Positions 8,555-17,332 of a DNA stretch of 64,000 nt are shown here, in pieces. The position numbers were made by a program, and so were the translations under genes. This stretch comes from an uncultured Paracoccaceae bacterium (GTDB lineage: Bacteria > Pseudomonadota > Alphaproteobacteria > Rhodobacterales > Rhodobacteraceae): the NCBI GenBank assembly GCA_947495795.1, contig CANMAI010000004.1, forward strand, positions 62,001 through 126,000. The letters run 5' to 3'. The notes under the pieces were generated by a model, which was not told the DNA's origin, did not search any database, and saw only the letters and a program-made list of their open reading frames with translations. Every line of letters starts with the position of its first letter. Position 1 is the stretch's first letter.

Positions 8555-8583
8555 GTTGCGCGTACCTTTTGGGCACGCGCAAC
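8555..8583 (+). terminator. stem-loop after SGNH gene, possible terminator
   Basis: GTTGCGCGT at 8555-8563 pairs perfectly with ACGCGCAAC at 8575-8583 around an 11-base loop, nine bases after the SGNH stop. No strong T-tract follows, so termination would be weak or factor-assisted. The remaining roughly 220 bases to the next gene hold no recognisable gene and probably carry the promoter of the EPS operon. Confidence 0.45.
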
Positions 8584-8801
8584 AACTCTGATCAAATAGC
8601 ACAAAATTGAAAATAACTCTGGAAAACAAGGGCCTAGAGGCTTATCAAGGGCTTGGTGGTAAGGGAGTGTGGCTCATTCGGATGCGAAGGCTACACATTA
8701 ATGATCTATATTGGCACCACTGCTTGCGTGGCTGTTGCCGCCACACACTACACCTCGTCATCTAGGCTAAAGTCTGCAGCGGAAGGCGTGTTTCTGTCCG
8801 C

Positions 8802-10118
8802 ATGACAGATGAACGCGCGAGCCTGTTGCGTGCCCTGCTCGGGGTGCCTGCATTTCTTGTTGCCGCCCGTCTGGGCGGCGCATTCGCAGGCATGCTCGCC
8901 CTCATGCTTCTCACCCAGACGGCAGGGGCCGCTGTCGCTGGCCAGGTGGCGGCGCTCATCTCTGCCACCATGCTTCTGGCCCTCGCGGGCACGCTCAACA
9001 TTGAGGCGGGCGCCGTGCGCTTCATGGTGCAAGCGCTCGATCAGGGTCGCCCGGGCGAGGCAAGGGGGTTTATCCGCTTCAGCCGCCGCTTCGTCCTTGC
9101 CCTAAGTCTCACCCTTACGGCCACACTCTGGGCACTCAGCGGTCACCAGAACCCGGCCCTTACGCTGGCTCTCTTCTCCGCTCCCCTCATCGCCTGGTCC
9201 CGCCTTGGCGCGGGCCTTTCTATGGGCTTTTCCCGCGTGCTCGCAGGCGCCATACCGCGCACGTTCCTCCGCCAGGCCTTTCTCCTCGCAGGCACTGCCC
9301 TTCTCGTCATGCTCAACGGCACACCCACCGCCGCTGGCGTCATGGCCGTCTATTTCGGCGCGAACCTCCTCGTTGTCGCCGCCCAATATCTCCTCCTCCG
9401 CCCATCCGAGAAGGCGCTAACCGCTCCGCCTGAGCAAAACGCAGCACCCGCATGGGTCCGCCACGGCCTCACCCTCGGACTCAACGTCCTCTATCTCGAA
9501 TACGCCATCCATCTCACCATCTTCATCGCAGCATTCGTCCTCGCCCCGGCGGATCTCGCGCGGCTTGATGTGGCTCTCAAGATCGCGGCCTTCCTCAAAT
9601 TCACGTCCATCGCTGTCAATCAGGCGTTCATGCCCCGCTTCTCTGCGGCAATGGGCATGGGCGACCGGGGGGCACTCACCCGCTGGCTCGCCCTCTCCGG
9701 CGTGATCAAGCTCATTACCACACTCACGGGTCTCGCCGCTCTGGCCATCGCAGCCCCTGCGCTACTCCGCCTCTTCGGCCCGGAGTTCGCCATGCTCACG
9801 CCCCTCCTTATCTTCCTCGCGCTGGAGCCTCTTATTGCCACAGCCTTCGGCCCCGCCGCCAACATCATCACGCTTTCCACACGCCCCAGCACGCTCCTGC
9901 CTGTGCTCGCCGTCACTCTTCTGGTCCTTGCCTCTGGCACATGGCTTGGCGGCCTCCACTACGGCCTCTGGGGCATCGCCACAGCCTTCCTTGCGGCAGC
10001 CCTCATCTGGGCGACAAGCCTCGCCCATATCGCCAAAACCCGCTTCGGCACCGATACAACGCTCCTCGCCAGCCTCCGCTATGCCCTCGCACGCCCCTTG
10101 AAAGAGAGCCCCACATGA
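8802..10118 (+). CDS. oligosaccharide flippase, Wzx-like
   Basis: A 438-residue inner-membrane protein that is hydrophobic almost throughout, with about 12 predicted helices, in the polysaccharide transporter/MATE-like superfamily. A Wzx flippase moves undecaprenyl-linked repeat units to the periplasmic face for polymerisation. It opens the EPS block, and its stop overlaps the next start (ATGA), showing coupling with the sulfotransferase. The ribosome site is weak (GGAAGG too far upstream), so the start is provisional. Family assignment rests on topology and context more than on a sharp motif. Confidence 0.78.
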   Translation: MTDERASLLRALLGVPAFLVAARLGGAFAGMLALMLLTQTAGAAVAGQVAALISATMLLALAGTLNIEAGAVRFMVQALDQGRPGEARGFIRFSRRFVLALSLTLTATLWALSGHQNPALTLALFSAPLIAWSRLGAGLSMGFSRVLAGAIPRTFLRQAFLLAGTALLVMLNGTPTAAGVMAVYFGANLLVVAAQYLLLRPSEKALTAPPEQNAAPAWVRHGLTLGLNVLYLEYAIHLTIFIAAFVLAPADLARLDVALKIAAFLKFTSIAVNQAFMPRFSAAMGMGDRGALTRWLALSGVIKLITTLTGLAALAIAAPALLRLFGPEFAMLTPLLIFLALEPLIATAFGPAANIITLSTRPSTLLPVLAVTLLVLASGTWLGGLHYGLWGIATAFLAAALIWATSLAHIAKTRFGTDTTLLASLRYALARPLKESPT

Positions 10119-10978
10119 AACCCACGCTCATCGGCATCGGCGTTCAAAAATGCGCGTCCTCCTGGGCGCACACAGCCCTCGGCACACACCCCGAAATCGC
10201 GGCCTCCAACCCCAAGGAGATCGATTATTTCTCCTACTACTTTGATCGTGGCCACGCGTGGTACGAGCGTCACTTCAAAAGCGCCCACACCGATCACCGC
10301 TTCGAGATATCGCCTTCCTATTTCCACGATCCCCGCACGCCCGCCCGCATCCGCACCTACGCATCTGATATGCGCATCCTCGTGCTTCTGCGCGATCCGG
10401 TGGAGCGGGCTTTCTCCAACCATCTCCATGAGATTGTCAAAGGCCACATCCCGGCGATCCCCTTCGCCGAAGGCCTGCCCAACAACCCTGCCTATATCGA
10501 GCAGGGCCGGTACGGCACGCATCTCGCCCGCTGGCTGGAAGCCTTCCCGAAAGAGCAGATCCATATCGCCTTCGCCGAAGATGTAGCGATTGCCCCGCAG
10601 GAGGCCGCCAAGGCACTCTACCGCTTCCTCGGTGTCGCCCCCGCAACAGAATGCACAGTGCTGAACGAGCGGCGCAATACCTCCGATCAGGCCCGCATGC
10701 CCGCCATTCGCAACGCGCTTCGCACCGGCGGCAGCATGCTTCGCCGCGTGGGGATGGAGGAGGAACTGGCGAAGTTCAAAGCGCTCCCCCCTGTCCGTGC
10801 GGTGCTGGAGGCCAACAGCGTCAATCTCCGCGCCAAGATCCCGGAGATGGACACCCAGAGCCGTGCAAAACTGGATGCAGTCTTCGCCCCGGAACTTCAT
10901 CATCTGGCCGCGCTTCTGGGCCGCACCAATCTGCCATGGGCAAGCTGGCACCGCGCTCAGCAAAAGGCTTCCGCATGA
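10115..10978 (+). CDS. PAPS-dependent sulfotransferase (EPS locus, first copy)
   Basis: A 287-residue protein with the two PAPS-binding signatures of the sulfotransferase superfamily. The 5'-phosphosulfate loop is GVQKCASSW at residues 9-17. The 3'-phosphate region is RILVLLRDPVERAFSNH at about 87-103, with Arg93 and Ser101. The NPKEIDYF segment is typical of heparan-type bacterial homologues. The true start is the ATG overlapping the flippase stop; a longer frame upstream is an artefact. It would transfer sulfate to a sugar hydroxyl of the nascent polymer. Neighbours on both sides are EPS genes joined by four-base overlaps. Confidence 0.85.
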   Translation: MKPTLIGIGVQKCASSWAHTALGTHPEIAASNPKEIDYFSYYFDRGHAWYERHFKSAHTDHRFEISPSYFHDPRTPARIRTYASDMRILVLLRDPVERAFSNHLHEIVKGHIPAIPFAEGLPNNPAYIEQGRYGTHLARWLEAFPKEQIHIAFAEDVAIAPQEAAKALYRFLGVAPATECTVLNERRNTSDQARMPAIRNALRTGGSMLRRVGMEEELAKFKALPPVRAVLEANSVNLRAKIPEMDTQSRAKLDAVFAPELHHLAALLGRTNLPWASWHRAQQKASA

Positions 10979-12057
10979 GCGATATCGCCTTTCAGAACAC
11001 AGCCGCCACCGCCCCACCGCAGGGCTTCAGCAAAGGCATCCACGGGGCGCGCGGCCTCTTCGCGCTCGCCGTCGTGATATACCATGTCTACAATTCAGGC
11101 CTGCCCGTCTGGCAGTTCCCGCCCCTTCTCCATCACGGCCTTCTCAGCCTGAAATTCGGGGTGGAAATGTTCTTCGCCATCTCGGGCTTCGTCATCATCG
11201 GCACCCTCGCCCGCAGCACCACTGCCGCCGAATTTCTCACCAACCGCGCCACCCGCATCTTCCCCGTACTCTGGGCGGCCACACTCGTCTTCATCCCCAT
11301 AGCCCTCGCAGGCAACCTCCCCCGTGTGGCCGAACACGCTGCCCACCCCATCACCTTCGCCCTCATCACACTCGGAAATCTTGCGGCACTCGGCCCCCTC
11401 ATCCCCATCCCGGTCTTCCTCGCCGTCACATGGACGATCTGCTACGAGTTTGCCTTCTACCTCCTCGCCGCCTGTCATCTCCATGCGCGGCGTGCCACGC
11501 CCTTCCTCCTACTGGCAGGCGCATTGCTCATTCTCCAGCATCCCCGCGCCCTATTCTTCGTGCCCGGCATCCTCGTAGCCATCGGCCTCGTCCAACACCG
11601 TATCCCCCCGATCCTGACGAAAGAGCCGCTCATCCCCCTCCTCCTCTTCCTCGCCGCATGGCACAGCGCGGCAAACCCGGAGATCCCGCGGTTCGAGCCG
11701 ATATACCTCTGGTCAGATCCCACCCGCTTCGCCCTCACAGGCGTGGCCTTTGCCGCCGCCACGCTCGCCATCCTCGGCATCTCAGAAGGCCTGGGCTGGC
11801 TCAGTGCAGCACTCCAATCGCGCGCCATGCTCTGGCTCGGCACCATAAGCTACAGCCTCTATCTCTGGCACACGATCATCATAGGGGTGCTGAAGGCAGC
11901 CTTCTGGCAGCTTGGCATCCCGGCTTTCACAGGTGAGGCCACCCAAGCCATCTTCCTCGCAATCGCCCTCCCGGCCTCATTGGCAACAGCGCATCTCAGC
12001 GCAGAGTTGCTGGAAAGGCGCGTTACACGCGCCCTTCGCAAACGGGTGCACGCATGA
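10975..12057 (+). CDS. acyltransferase 3 family membrane protein
   Basis: A 360-residue multi-pass membrane protein of the acyltransferase-3 (OafA/ExoZ) family. Diagnostic segments are GIHGARGLFALAVVIYH, with the histidines and arginine typical of the active region, and the second-helix motif FFAISGFVIIG. Such proteins transfer acetyl or succinyl groups to surface polysaccharide across the inner membrane. The start ATG overlaps the sulfotransferase stop (ATGA), and its stop overlaps the next gene in the same way. It predicts an O-acylated polymer, relevant to the nearby SGNH esterase. Confidence 0.88.
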   Translation: MSDIAFQNTAATAPPQGFSKGIHGARGLFALAVVIYHVYNSGLPVWQFPPLLHHGLLSLKFGVEMFFAISGFVIIGTLARSTTAAEFLTNRATRIFPVLWAATLVFIPIALAGNLPRVAEHAAHPITFALITLGNLAALGPLIPIPVFLAVTWTICYEFAFYLLAACHLHARRATPFLLLAGALLILQHPRALFFVPGILVAIGLVQHRIPPILTKEPLIPLLLFLAAWHSAANPEIPRFEPIYLWSDPTRFALTGVAFAAATLAILGISEGLGWLSAALQSRAMLWLGTISYSLYLWHTIIIGVLKAAFWQLGIPAFTGEATQAIFLAIALPASLATAHLSAELLERRVTRALRKRVHA

Positions 12058-13298
12058 TCGCCGTCACAACCACGCGCCTGCCCACCACGATCCGCAAACA
12101 CACGCTGATCATGCTCGCCTTCTCCGTCCTTCTCTTCTCAGCCGGCGGCGGCACCTTCCGCTTTCCCGCCATCTCGGCGGCCCTCTGGCTCGTCACCTAT
12201 GCCTCCATCCTCTTCTGGATCACCCGCGCGCCCGGCCCTGCCTTCCGCGCTATCCGCGCTGCTTGGCCGCTCCTCCTCATACCGCTCATAGCCCTCATCT
12301 CCCCGCTATGGAGCGTGGACCCCGCGCGCAGCGTTATAGCCGCCACACAGCTTCTCTTCACACTCCTTCTCGCCATCCGCCTCGCCGCCATCCTGCCGCC
12401 CCGCGCGGCCTTCACGGCTCTCTTCATCGCGCAGACGGCAGGCATTGCGCTGTCCCTCGCCAACGCGGCCACCGGCGCATTACCCCCGGCTTTTGAGCCG
12501 CACGGGCCAATGCTCGGCATCTACGTTCAGAAAAGCTGGATGGGCAAAGCCGCCTTCTGGTGGGCGTTCTCCGCCATCGCCCTCGGAGTCTGGTATCGGT
12601 GGAGCGCGGTTGCCCTCACCATCACAGCGCTCGGCATCCTCCTCGCGGTGCGCGCGGAAAGCGTCACCGCCCTTCTCGCATTCTCGTCCATCGGCGTCCT
12701 TCTCACGTTCACCGCCACGCGCCGCCTGCCCGCAACGCTCCGCATTGGCTTGCCACTTGCAGCGGTAATCCTCGCCATCAGCCTTACCCTCATCTGGGGG
12801 GTCACAGGCGGCAGTTCAGGCGATGTGCTGGCGGCCATGGGCAAATCCAGCACGCTCACCGGGCGCACTGTGCTCTGGCAGATCGGCTATGAGGCATGGG
12901 CCGATCACCCGATCCTCGGCACGGGCTATGGTGCCTTCTGGTCCTCCAGCACCTTCGCGTGGGAGGTCGGTTTTGTGCACGCGCATGTCGATGATGGCCT
13001 CGCGGGGTTCCACAACGCCTATGTGGAGGCCTTCGTCGCTTTAGGTGTGCTCGGCGGCGGCATATTTTTGGCGCTTGTCACCGTCACATTTCGCCGCCTC
13101 ATCCGCTGGTATCTCGCAACCCGCAGCACAGAGGCCGCTGTCTGGTCTGCCGCGACACTCGCCATAGCGCTGATGGGCTGCATGGACGATTACTTCTTCC
13201 GTCAGCATGCACCCCACCTCATCTTCTTCGCGATGGCGTTCCTCTATTCCGCCCCCGCCCGCTGGCAGCGAGCCGAAGGCCTTGGCAAAACGCTTTAG
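12054..13298 (+). CDS. O-antigen ligase/polymerase family protein (Wzy/ExoQ-like)
   Basis: A 414-residue inner-membrane protein with about ten helices and a large periplasmic loop near residues 280-330. The loop contains GTGYGAFW and FHNAYVEAFVALGVLG, the Wzy_C/O-antigen-ligase signature with its histidine. In a locus with flippase, Wzc and ExoY-like genes it most likely polymerises lipid-linked repeat units, like ExoQ. It is the last gene of the rightward block and ends ten bases before the convergent sulfotransferase gene. Ligation to lipid A rather than polymerisation cannot be excluded. Confidence 0.82.
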   Translation: MIAVTTTRLPTTIRKHTLIMLAFSVLLFSAGGGTFRFPAISAALWLVTYASILFWITRAPGPAFRAIRAAWPLLLIPLIALISPLWSVDPARSVIAATQLLFTLLLAIRLAAILPPRAAFTALFIAQTAGIALSLANAATGALPPAFEPHGPMLGIYVQKSWMGKAAFWWAFSAIALGVWYRWSAVALTITALGILLAVRAESVTALLAFSSIGVLLTFTATRRLPATLRIGLPLAAVILAISLTLIWGVTGGSSGDVLAAMGKSSTLTGRTVLWQIGYEAWADHPILGTGYGAFWSSSTFAWEVGFVHAHVDDGLAGFHNAYVEAFVALGVLGGGIFLALVTVTFRRLIRWYLATRSTEAAVWSAATLAIALMGCMDDYFFRQHAPHLIFFAMAFLYSAPARWQRAEGLGKTL

Positions 13299-13307
13299 GC
13301 GGCAACC

Positions 13308-14147
13308 TCACACCTGCCAATCGGCAAAGTCCATTCCCGTCAGCCGCCGGAACCGCGCTGCATCCCCGGCCAACCCTTCGGCGAGCTGACCCGTCAGCCC
13401 GGCATCCAGCCCCGGGGCAATACGTCCACGCTCCCGCTGCAAACCAGCCTTCAAGGCGCCGCGCACGCCAGGAGAAAGCGCACGTTTCAGGCCTGCGGCC
13501 AGCCGCGTTTCGCGGAACCGAAACAGCCATTCAGGCAGCTGCGCAAGGCTCTCACCGCTGTTCGCGGCCCCCGCCACACCCGGCCACCGATCCTCTACAT
13601 CCAGATATGCGGCGACGCGCGAAAGGCTGCGCGCCGGCTGCTCGCAAAGCTCCGTGAAATCCAGCACCAGAAGCTGTTCTGCGGGAAAGAGCGCCAGATA
13701 GGGTGCCAATTGTGCAGCATAGGAACTGGCCTCAATCAGATGCTGCCAGACGGGCGAGCCAGGCAGATCCTCGGGCACAGGCACATCCTGCCCGCTCAAG
13801 GCCGCATGCCGATAATGCGATTGCGCCCTGAGCACCGGATCCCGCGCCACGAAAATCAACTTGCAATGCGGGATCAGCCCGGCAATTCGCCCCGCCACAC
13901 CGCCAAAGGCCGGGGCCTTGGTGTAGTTGGGCGAAGCCTCACCCAAAAGCCGCGCACTGGCCGGGAACTGCGCTCCATACCAGTCCAGCCCCATCTTCCA
14001 GTTCTTCTCCGCAACAAAGAAATCCGTTTCCTTCTCGCGCGACATCCCGATCTCGGGGTGCCGCCGAAGCTGCTCATAAAGCGTCGTCGTGCCTGCCTTC
14101 ATCGCCCCTATCACAATAAAATCGGGCAAATTGATCTCGTTACTCAT
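13308..14147 (-). CDS. PAPS-dependent sulfotransferase (EPS locus, second copy)
   Basis: A 279-residue sulfotransferase. The PAPS 5'-phosphosulfate loop reads GAMKAGTTTLYEQL from about residue 14, and the 3'-phosphate binding segment reads LIFVARDPVLRAQSHYRH at about 97-114. EKETDFF is another family-conserved stretch. It differs enough from the copy at 10115 to be a separate lineage rather than a recent duplicate. It ends the leftward glycosyltransferase block, with its start overlapping the GT4 stop (ATGA). Two sulfotransferases in one EPS locus predict sulfation at two positions or on two sugars. Confidence 0.86.
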   Translation of the reverse strand: MSNEINLPDFIVIGAMKAGTTTLYEQLRRHPEIGMSREKETDFFVAEKNWKMGLDWYGAQFPASARLLGEASPNYTKAPAFGGVAGRIAGLIPHCKLIFVARDPVLRAQSHYRHAALSGQDVPVPEDLPGSPVWQHLIEASSYAAQLAPYLALFPAEQLLVLDFTELCEQPARSLSRVAAYLDVEDRWPGVAGAANSGESLAQLPEWLFRFRETRLAAGLKRALSPGVRGALKAGLQRERGRIAPGLDAGLTGQLAEGLAGDAARFRRLTGMDFADWQV

Positions 14148-15397
14148 GCTGCTGCTTTCTCACTTTTGTTGTTGTTGCAGTCCATCCTGAAAAGCGCGCG
14201 CTCAACCACGCTTTCCAGCTCCCCGGCGGCTTGCCGGAAATCTTGGTCAGGCCGCGCCAGCAAGGCCTTGCGGCAGGCCAGAATGTCATCAGGTGAAAGC
14301 CTCTGAAGGCACCCGATCAGCGCCTCTGCCGTGGGCTCCGCCAGCGTAAAGCCCAGCCCGCTTGCCGTCACACGCCGCCCCGTTTCCGTACCAGCCACCG
14401 CAAGGCTCGGGCAGCCAAACCAGCTCGCCTCATAAATGCGGTTGGGCAAAAGCCAATCCGAATTTGCACCGCCCTGCCAAAGATCCTGCGCCCAAACGAG
14501 ATCCAGCCCGGCATAGGCCGCTGCCAGCCCTTCGGGATAGGCATAAGCACCACAAAACCGGATGTTTAGCCTTTGCGCCACTGCTTCCGCAAAACCGGGG
14601 ATCGCATGATCATGCAGGGTCCCATTTACCCGGATCTCCAGCGTATCCGGCAACGCATCGGCGGCCTCCAGAAGCAACGCAAAACTCCGTGGGCACCGAA
14701 TGGCCCCCACCCAACCAAGCACCAGAGGCTCGCCCGGACGTTCCGCAATAACGTTTCGGCTTTTTGTCAAATCACCTCGAAACGCAAAGCACGTCCGAGG
14801 CTTTGCGAGCGGAAGCGCTTTGCGTTGCGACAATAAGTCGAAATGCTTTGGCAAAGGCCGGGGCGGCGGAGGCACATCCAGCGCCAGTTTGTTTTCCAGC
14901 AAATGCCACGGCCCGGCATAGCCCTGCCGCGCCACAAAATACTGCGAAATGAACCCGGGCGACGAAACCACCAGCAAGGCCACCCGCGCCAGCGCCCGCC
15001 GCTCAACCCAACGCGCCAGCGCACCCAGCCCGCCCCGCGTCATCAGCCCATGCACATCAAGGCATTCATACACCACAGGCACCCTCCGCCCGGCAAAGGC
15101 GCGGGCAATCAGCGCCAGCACCACCATATCAAGGTTGCGCGCAATGATCAGATCCACGGTCGCCAGCGCATGCCTTTGCCGCCAAAGCCGGGGCAAGGCC
15201 AGCAAGGCAACCGTCAGCCGCCGCCAGAGCCGCTCCTCTACGATCTGCCCAAGTGAGATATGCGGCCAATCCACCTCCGCCGCCCGCTTCTGCATGCCGA
15301 GAGAGGCCACCACATGGCCAAGCGCGCGAAAACTGCGGATGCGCCGCCTTTGCGCAATTTCCGAGATGTCAGAGGCGAAAAAGAGGATCCGTACCAC
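14144..15397 (-). CDS. glycosyltransferase, GT4-like, with palindrome-bearing insert
   Basis: A 417-residue glycosyltransferase of GT-B type. The N-terminal domain includes LIIARNLDMVVLALIARAF and VVYECLDVHG. The C-terminal nucleotide-sugar region includes LVLGWVGAIRCPRSF and NRIYEASWFGCPSLA. It would add a sugar to the lipid-linked repeat unit at the cytoplasmic face. Between the two domains lies a basic stretch around LLSQRKALPLAKPRTCFAF that looks extra to the fold and coincides with nested inverted repeats in the DNA (14781-14826). The start is a GTG three bases after the preceding stop; no better start is visible. Confidence 0.8.
   Translation of the reverse strand: MVRILFFASDISEIAQRRRIRSFRALGHVVASLGMQKRAAEVDWPHISLGQIVEERLWRRLTVALLALPRLWRQRHALATVDLIIARNLDMVVLALIARAFAGRRVPVVYECLDVHGLMTRGGLGALARWVERRALARVALLVVSSPGFISQYFVARQGYAGPWHLLENKLALDVPPPPRPLPKHFDLLSQRKALPLAKPRTCFAFRGDLTKSRNVIAERPGEPLVLGWVGAIRCPRSFALLLEAADALPDTLEIRVNGTLHDHAIPGFAEAVAQRLNIRFCGAYAYPEGLAAAYAGLDLVWAQDLWQGGANSDWLLPNRIYEASWFGCPSLAVAGTETGRRVTASGLGFTLAEPTAEALIGCLQRLSPDDILACRKALLARPDQDFRQAAGELESVVERALFRMDCNNNKSEKAAA
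14781..14826. repeat. nested palindrome inside the GT4 gene
   Basis: AACGCAAAGC at 14781-14790 is repeated inverted as GCTTTGCGTT at 14817-14826. A shorter nested pair, GCAAAGC and GCTTTGC, lies at 14784-14790 and 14800-14806. The element keeps the reading frame of the glycosyltransferase and encodes a basic linker. This resembles small palindromic elements that insert in frame into proteobacterial genes; no second copy was recognised in the window. Confidence 0.45.
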
Positions 15398-15400
15398 GGC

Positions 15401-16297
15401 TCACACCCCGTAATGCGCGCGTTCGGGCAGCCCAAAACACCCGGCCACCACACCGCAATGCAAAGCCCCCCGCAGCAACCAGAAACGCCAGCGCGGCCCG
15501 TCCATCGCATAGGCCCCCATCATCGCTGCGCAGAAGCCTGATTTTGCCAGCGCAAGGAGCATCAGCTCCAGTCGGGCGAAGGGGCCAACTGCCCCGCTCA
15601 CATGGCTCTGCCCCATGCGGAAGCGCCTGCGTAAAAGCCAGTGCAATGTCAGCCGCTGAGGGGCTACCGGTTCGAAAACCGGGGCATCGGGTGCAGCAGC
15701 AAGGCATGCACCAAGCCCCGCAACCTCATAGAAAAACGCAGTGTCTTCGCCACCGGAACGCCCGCGCGAAAGGGCAAAGCGGCACCCTTGCCATTCTGAG
15801 CCCTCCCAGCGCAGAAGCGCATTGCAGGTGTGGCCCGTCTTCACGGCTCCATCAATGGCCACAGGTGTGTTGGAATGGTAATCCCCCGCCTGTATCCAGC
15901 CCGGCGCATCTTCGGGGTAAACCGCCACCGCAGGGCCAAAAACGGCATCCGCTCGGGCCGCTTGTGCCGCCTCGGTAAGCCGGGCGACCCAATCAGGCGG
16001 TGCCACCTCATCATCATCCAGAAACGCGATCCAATCGCCAACAGCCGCCTCCAGCCCCGCATTTCGCGCCAGAGATATGTTGCCCGCAGGCGCATGGATA
16101 TAGCAGATGCGAAACGGCGCCGCCTTTGCAGCCGCCACTGCAATTTTGCGGGCAGAGGGCACGGTATCATTGTCCACCACGATCACACGCAGCCGCACAT
16201 CCGCGCTTACCTTCTGCGCCATCAGGCTGTCCAGCGCCGTCCGCAAGGCCGCCCTGCGAAATGTGCAAACAATGATATCCACGGTCCGAGCGGTCAT
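15401..16297 (-). CDS. glycosyltransferase family 2
   Basis: A 298-residue GT-A enzyme. The N-terminal nucleotide-sugar fold starts with VDIIVCTFRRAALRTALDSL, and the metal-binding aspartates are in FLDDDEVAPPDW at residues 92-103. NISLARNAGLEAAVGDW is also typical of GT2. The ATG at 16297 overlaps the preceding ExoA-like stop (ATGA); a longer upstream frame is rejected. The C-terminal third is helical and basic, with segments that may contact the membrane. It adds one sugar to the EPS repeat unit; donor and acceptor are unknown. Confidence 0.87.
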   Translation of the reverse strand: MTARTVDIIVCTFRRAALRTALDSLMAQKVSADVRLRVIVVDNDTVPSARKIAVAAAKAAPFRICYIHAPAGNISLARNAGLEAAVGDWIAFLDDDEVAPPDWVARLTEAAQAARADAVFGPAVAVYPEDAPGWIQAGDYHSNTPVAIDGAVKTGHTCNALLRWEGSEWQGCRFALSRGRSGGEDTAFFYEVAGLGACLAAAPDAPVFEPVAPQRLTLHWLLRRRFRMGQSHVSGAVGPFARLELMLLALAKSGFCAAMMGAYAMDGPRWRFWLLRGALHCGVVAGCFGLPERAHYGV

Positions 16298-17328
16298 GAA
16301 AGCGCATCCTCCCGCCCAGAGGCCGCCCCCGCCCGCCAACCGAAACGCCGCCAAAGCGCCGGTGCTGCCACGCGCAGAAATCCGTAGCCCCAAGCCAGAT
16401 GAATGGCACCCAGCGCCAGCCCCGCCCACAGCCCCGCACGGCCAAGGCCCACAGCACCCGCCATGCTCGCCAGAGCAAGAGACGCGAGGTAGAGCGCAGG
16501 CCATAGCAGCGCCGATGCGAAAAACAGGCTCAACGGAAGTGCCAGCATCAGCCCCAGAAGGTTCAGCACCGGCACCATCTGCCGCAGCCTTGGCCGGATA
16601 CGATGCTTCAGCACCGTCCGCGCCCGCCCCTGCCCATAGTTGAGATACTGCCGCACAAGCGCCGAAAGCGAAGGGCGCATCACATAATCCAGCCGTATCC
16701 CCGCATCGAGCCAGATTTGTCCGCCCGCATCCCGCAGCCGCAAATCAAACTCAGCATCCTCGTTGTGGCTGAAATCAGGGTCATACCCGCCAATCCGTCG
16801 GAACCAATCCAGCGAGATCCCGGCATGATGCCCATGATCCACAAAGCCCGAACGTGCGCCCCCCCGATGCGCCGCGCCGCCGGAACCCAGCGGCGTATCG
16901 ACAATCCACGCCGCGGCCTTCTGAAAGCCATCCGCACCCCAGGCATCCATTGGCACCGCCAGAGCCGCCACATCCCGCGTCTCCAGCGAACTTGCCACCC
17001 GCGCAATGTATCCGGGAGGATAGATCGCATGTGCATCACATCGCACCAGTATCCTGTGTTTGGGCTCCGCATGGCGGGCCACAACACCGTTGATCCCAGC
17101 CGATTGCAGCTTGGCAGGGTTATGCATCAGCCTCAGGCCAGGGTGAAGGGCCGCAAGCTGCGCGACAATCGCCACCGTGCCGTCCGTGCTGCCGCCATCC
17201 GCAACCACAATCGTCGCCCCCTCCGTTTCAGGCCCGATCAGAGAGGCAAGCGTGGCCGCGATATGCGCGGCCTCGTTCAGCGCCGGGATTGCCACCAGCA
17301 CATGGGAAAGATCAGCAATGCTCTCCAC
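16294..17328 (-). CDS. glycosyltransferase family 2, ExoA-like
   Basis: A 344-residue GT2 enzyme resembling succinoglycan ExoA. Conserved elements are VAIPALNEAAHIAATLASLI, VVADGGSTDGT, RCDAHAIYPPGYI with the DxD-type aspartate, and HNEDAEFDLRLRDAG, the catalytic-base region. Several hydrophobic helices near the C-terminus (about residues 245-320) anchor it to the inner membrane, as in ExoA. ExoA adds the second sugar in succinoglycan synthesis, so it may act directly after the ExoY-like enzyme here. The start is a GTG four bases after the ExoY-like stop. Confidence 0.86.
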   Translation of the reverse strand: MESIADLSHVLVAIPALNEAAHIAATLASLIGPETEGATIVVADGGSTDGTVAIVAQLAALHPGLRLMHNPAKLQSAGINGVVARHAEPKHRILVRCDAHAIYPPGYIARVASSLETRDVAALAVPMDAWGADGFQKAAAWIVDTPLGSGGAAHRGGARSGFVDHGHHAGISLDWFRRIGGYDPDFSHNEDAEFDLRLRDAGGQIWLDAGIRLDYVMRPSLSALVRQYLNYGQGRARTVLKHRIRPRLRQMVPVLNLLGLMLALPLSLFFASALLWPALYLASLALASMAGAVGLGRAGLWAGLALGAIHLAWGYGFLRVAAPALWRRFGWRAGAASGREDALS

Positions 17329-17332
17329 GCTC

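Noticed and set aside
9941-10114. Upstream extension of the first sulfotransferase
   Set aside because: It would overlap the flippase gene by 178 bases; the ATG at 10115 gives a four-base coupled overlap and starts directly before the PAPS loop.
10651-10974. Upstream extension of the acyltransferase
   Set aside because: The added segment is out-of-frame sequence of the sulfotransferase gene; the acyltransferase domain begins after the ATG at 10975.
16298-16504. Upstream extension of the GT2 gene
   Set aside because: It overlaps the ExoA-like gene by 200 bases and is Gly/Cys-rich antithetical to a GT2 N-terminus; the ATG at 16297 fits.
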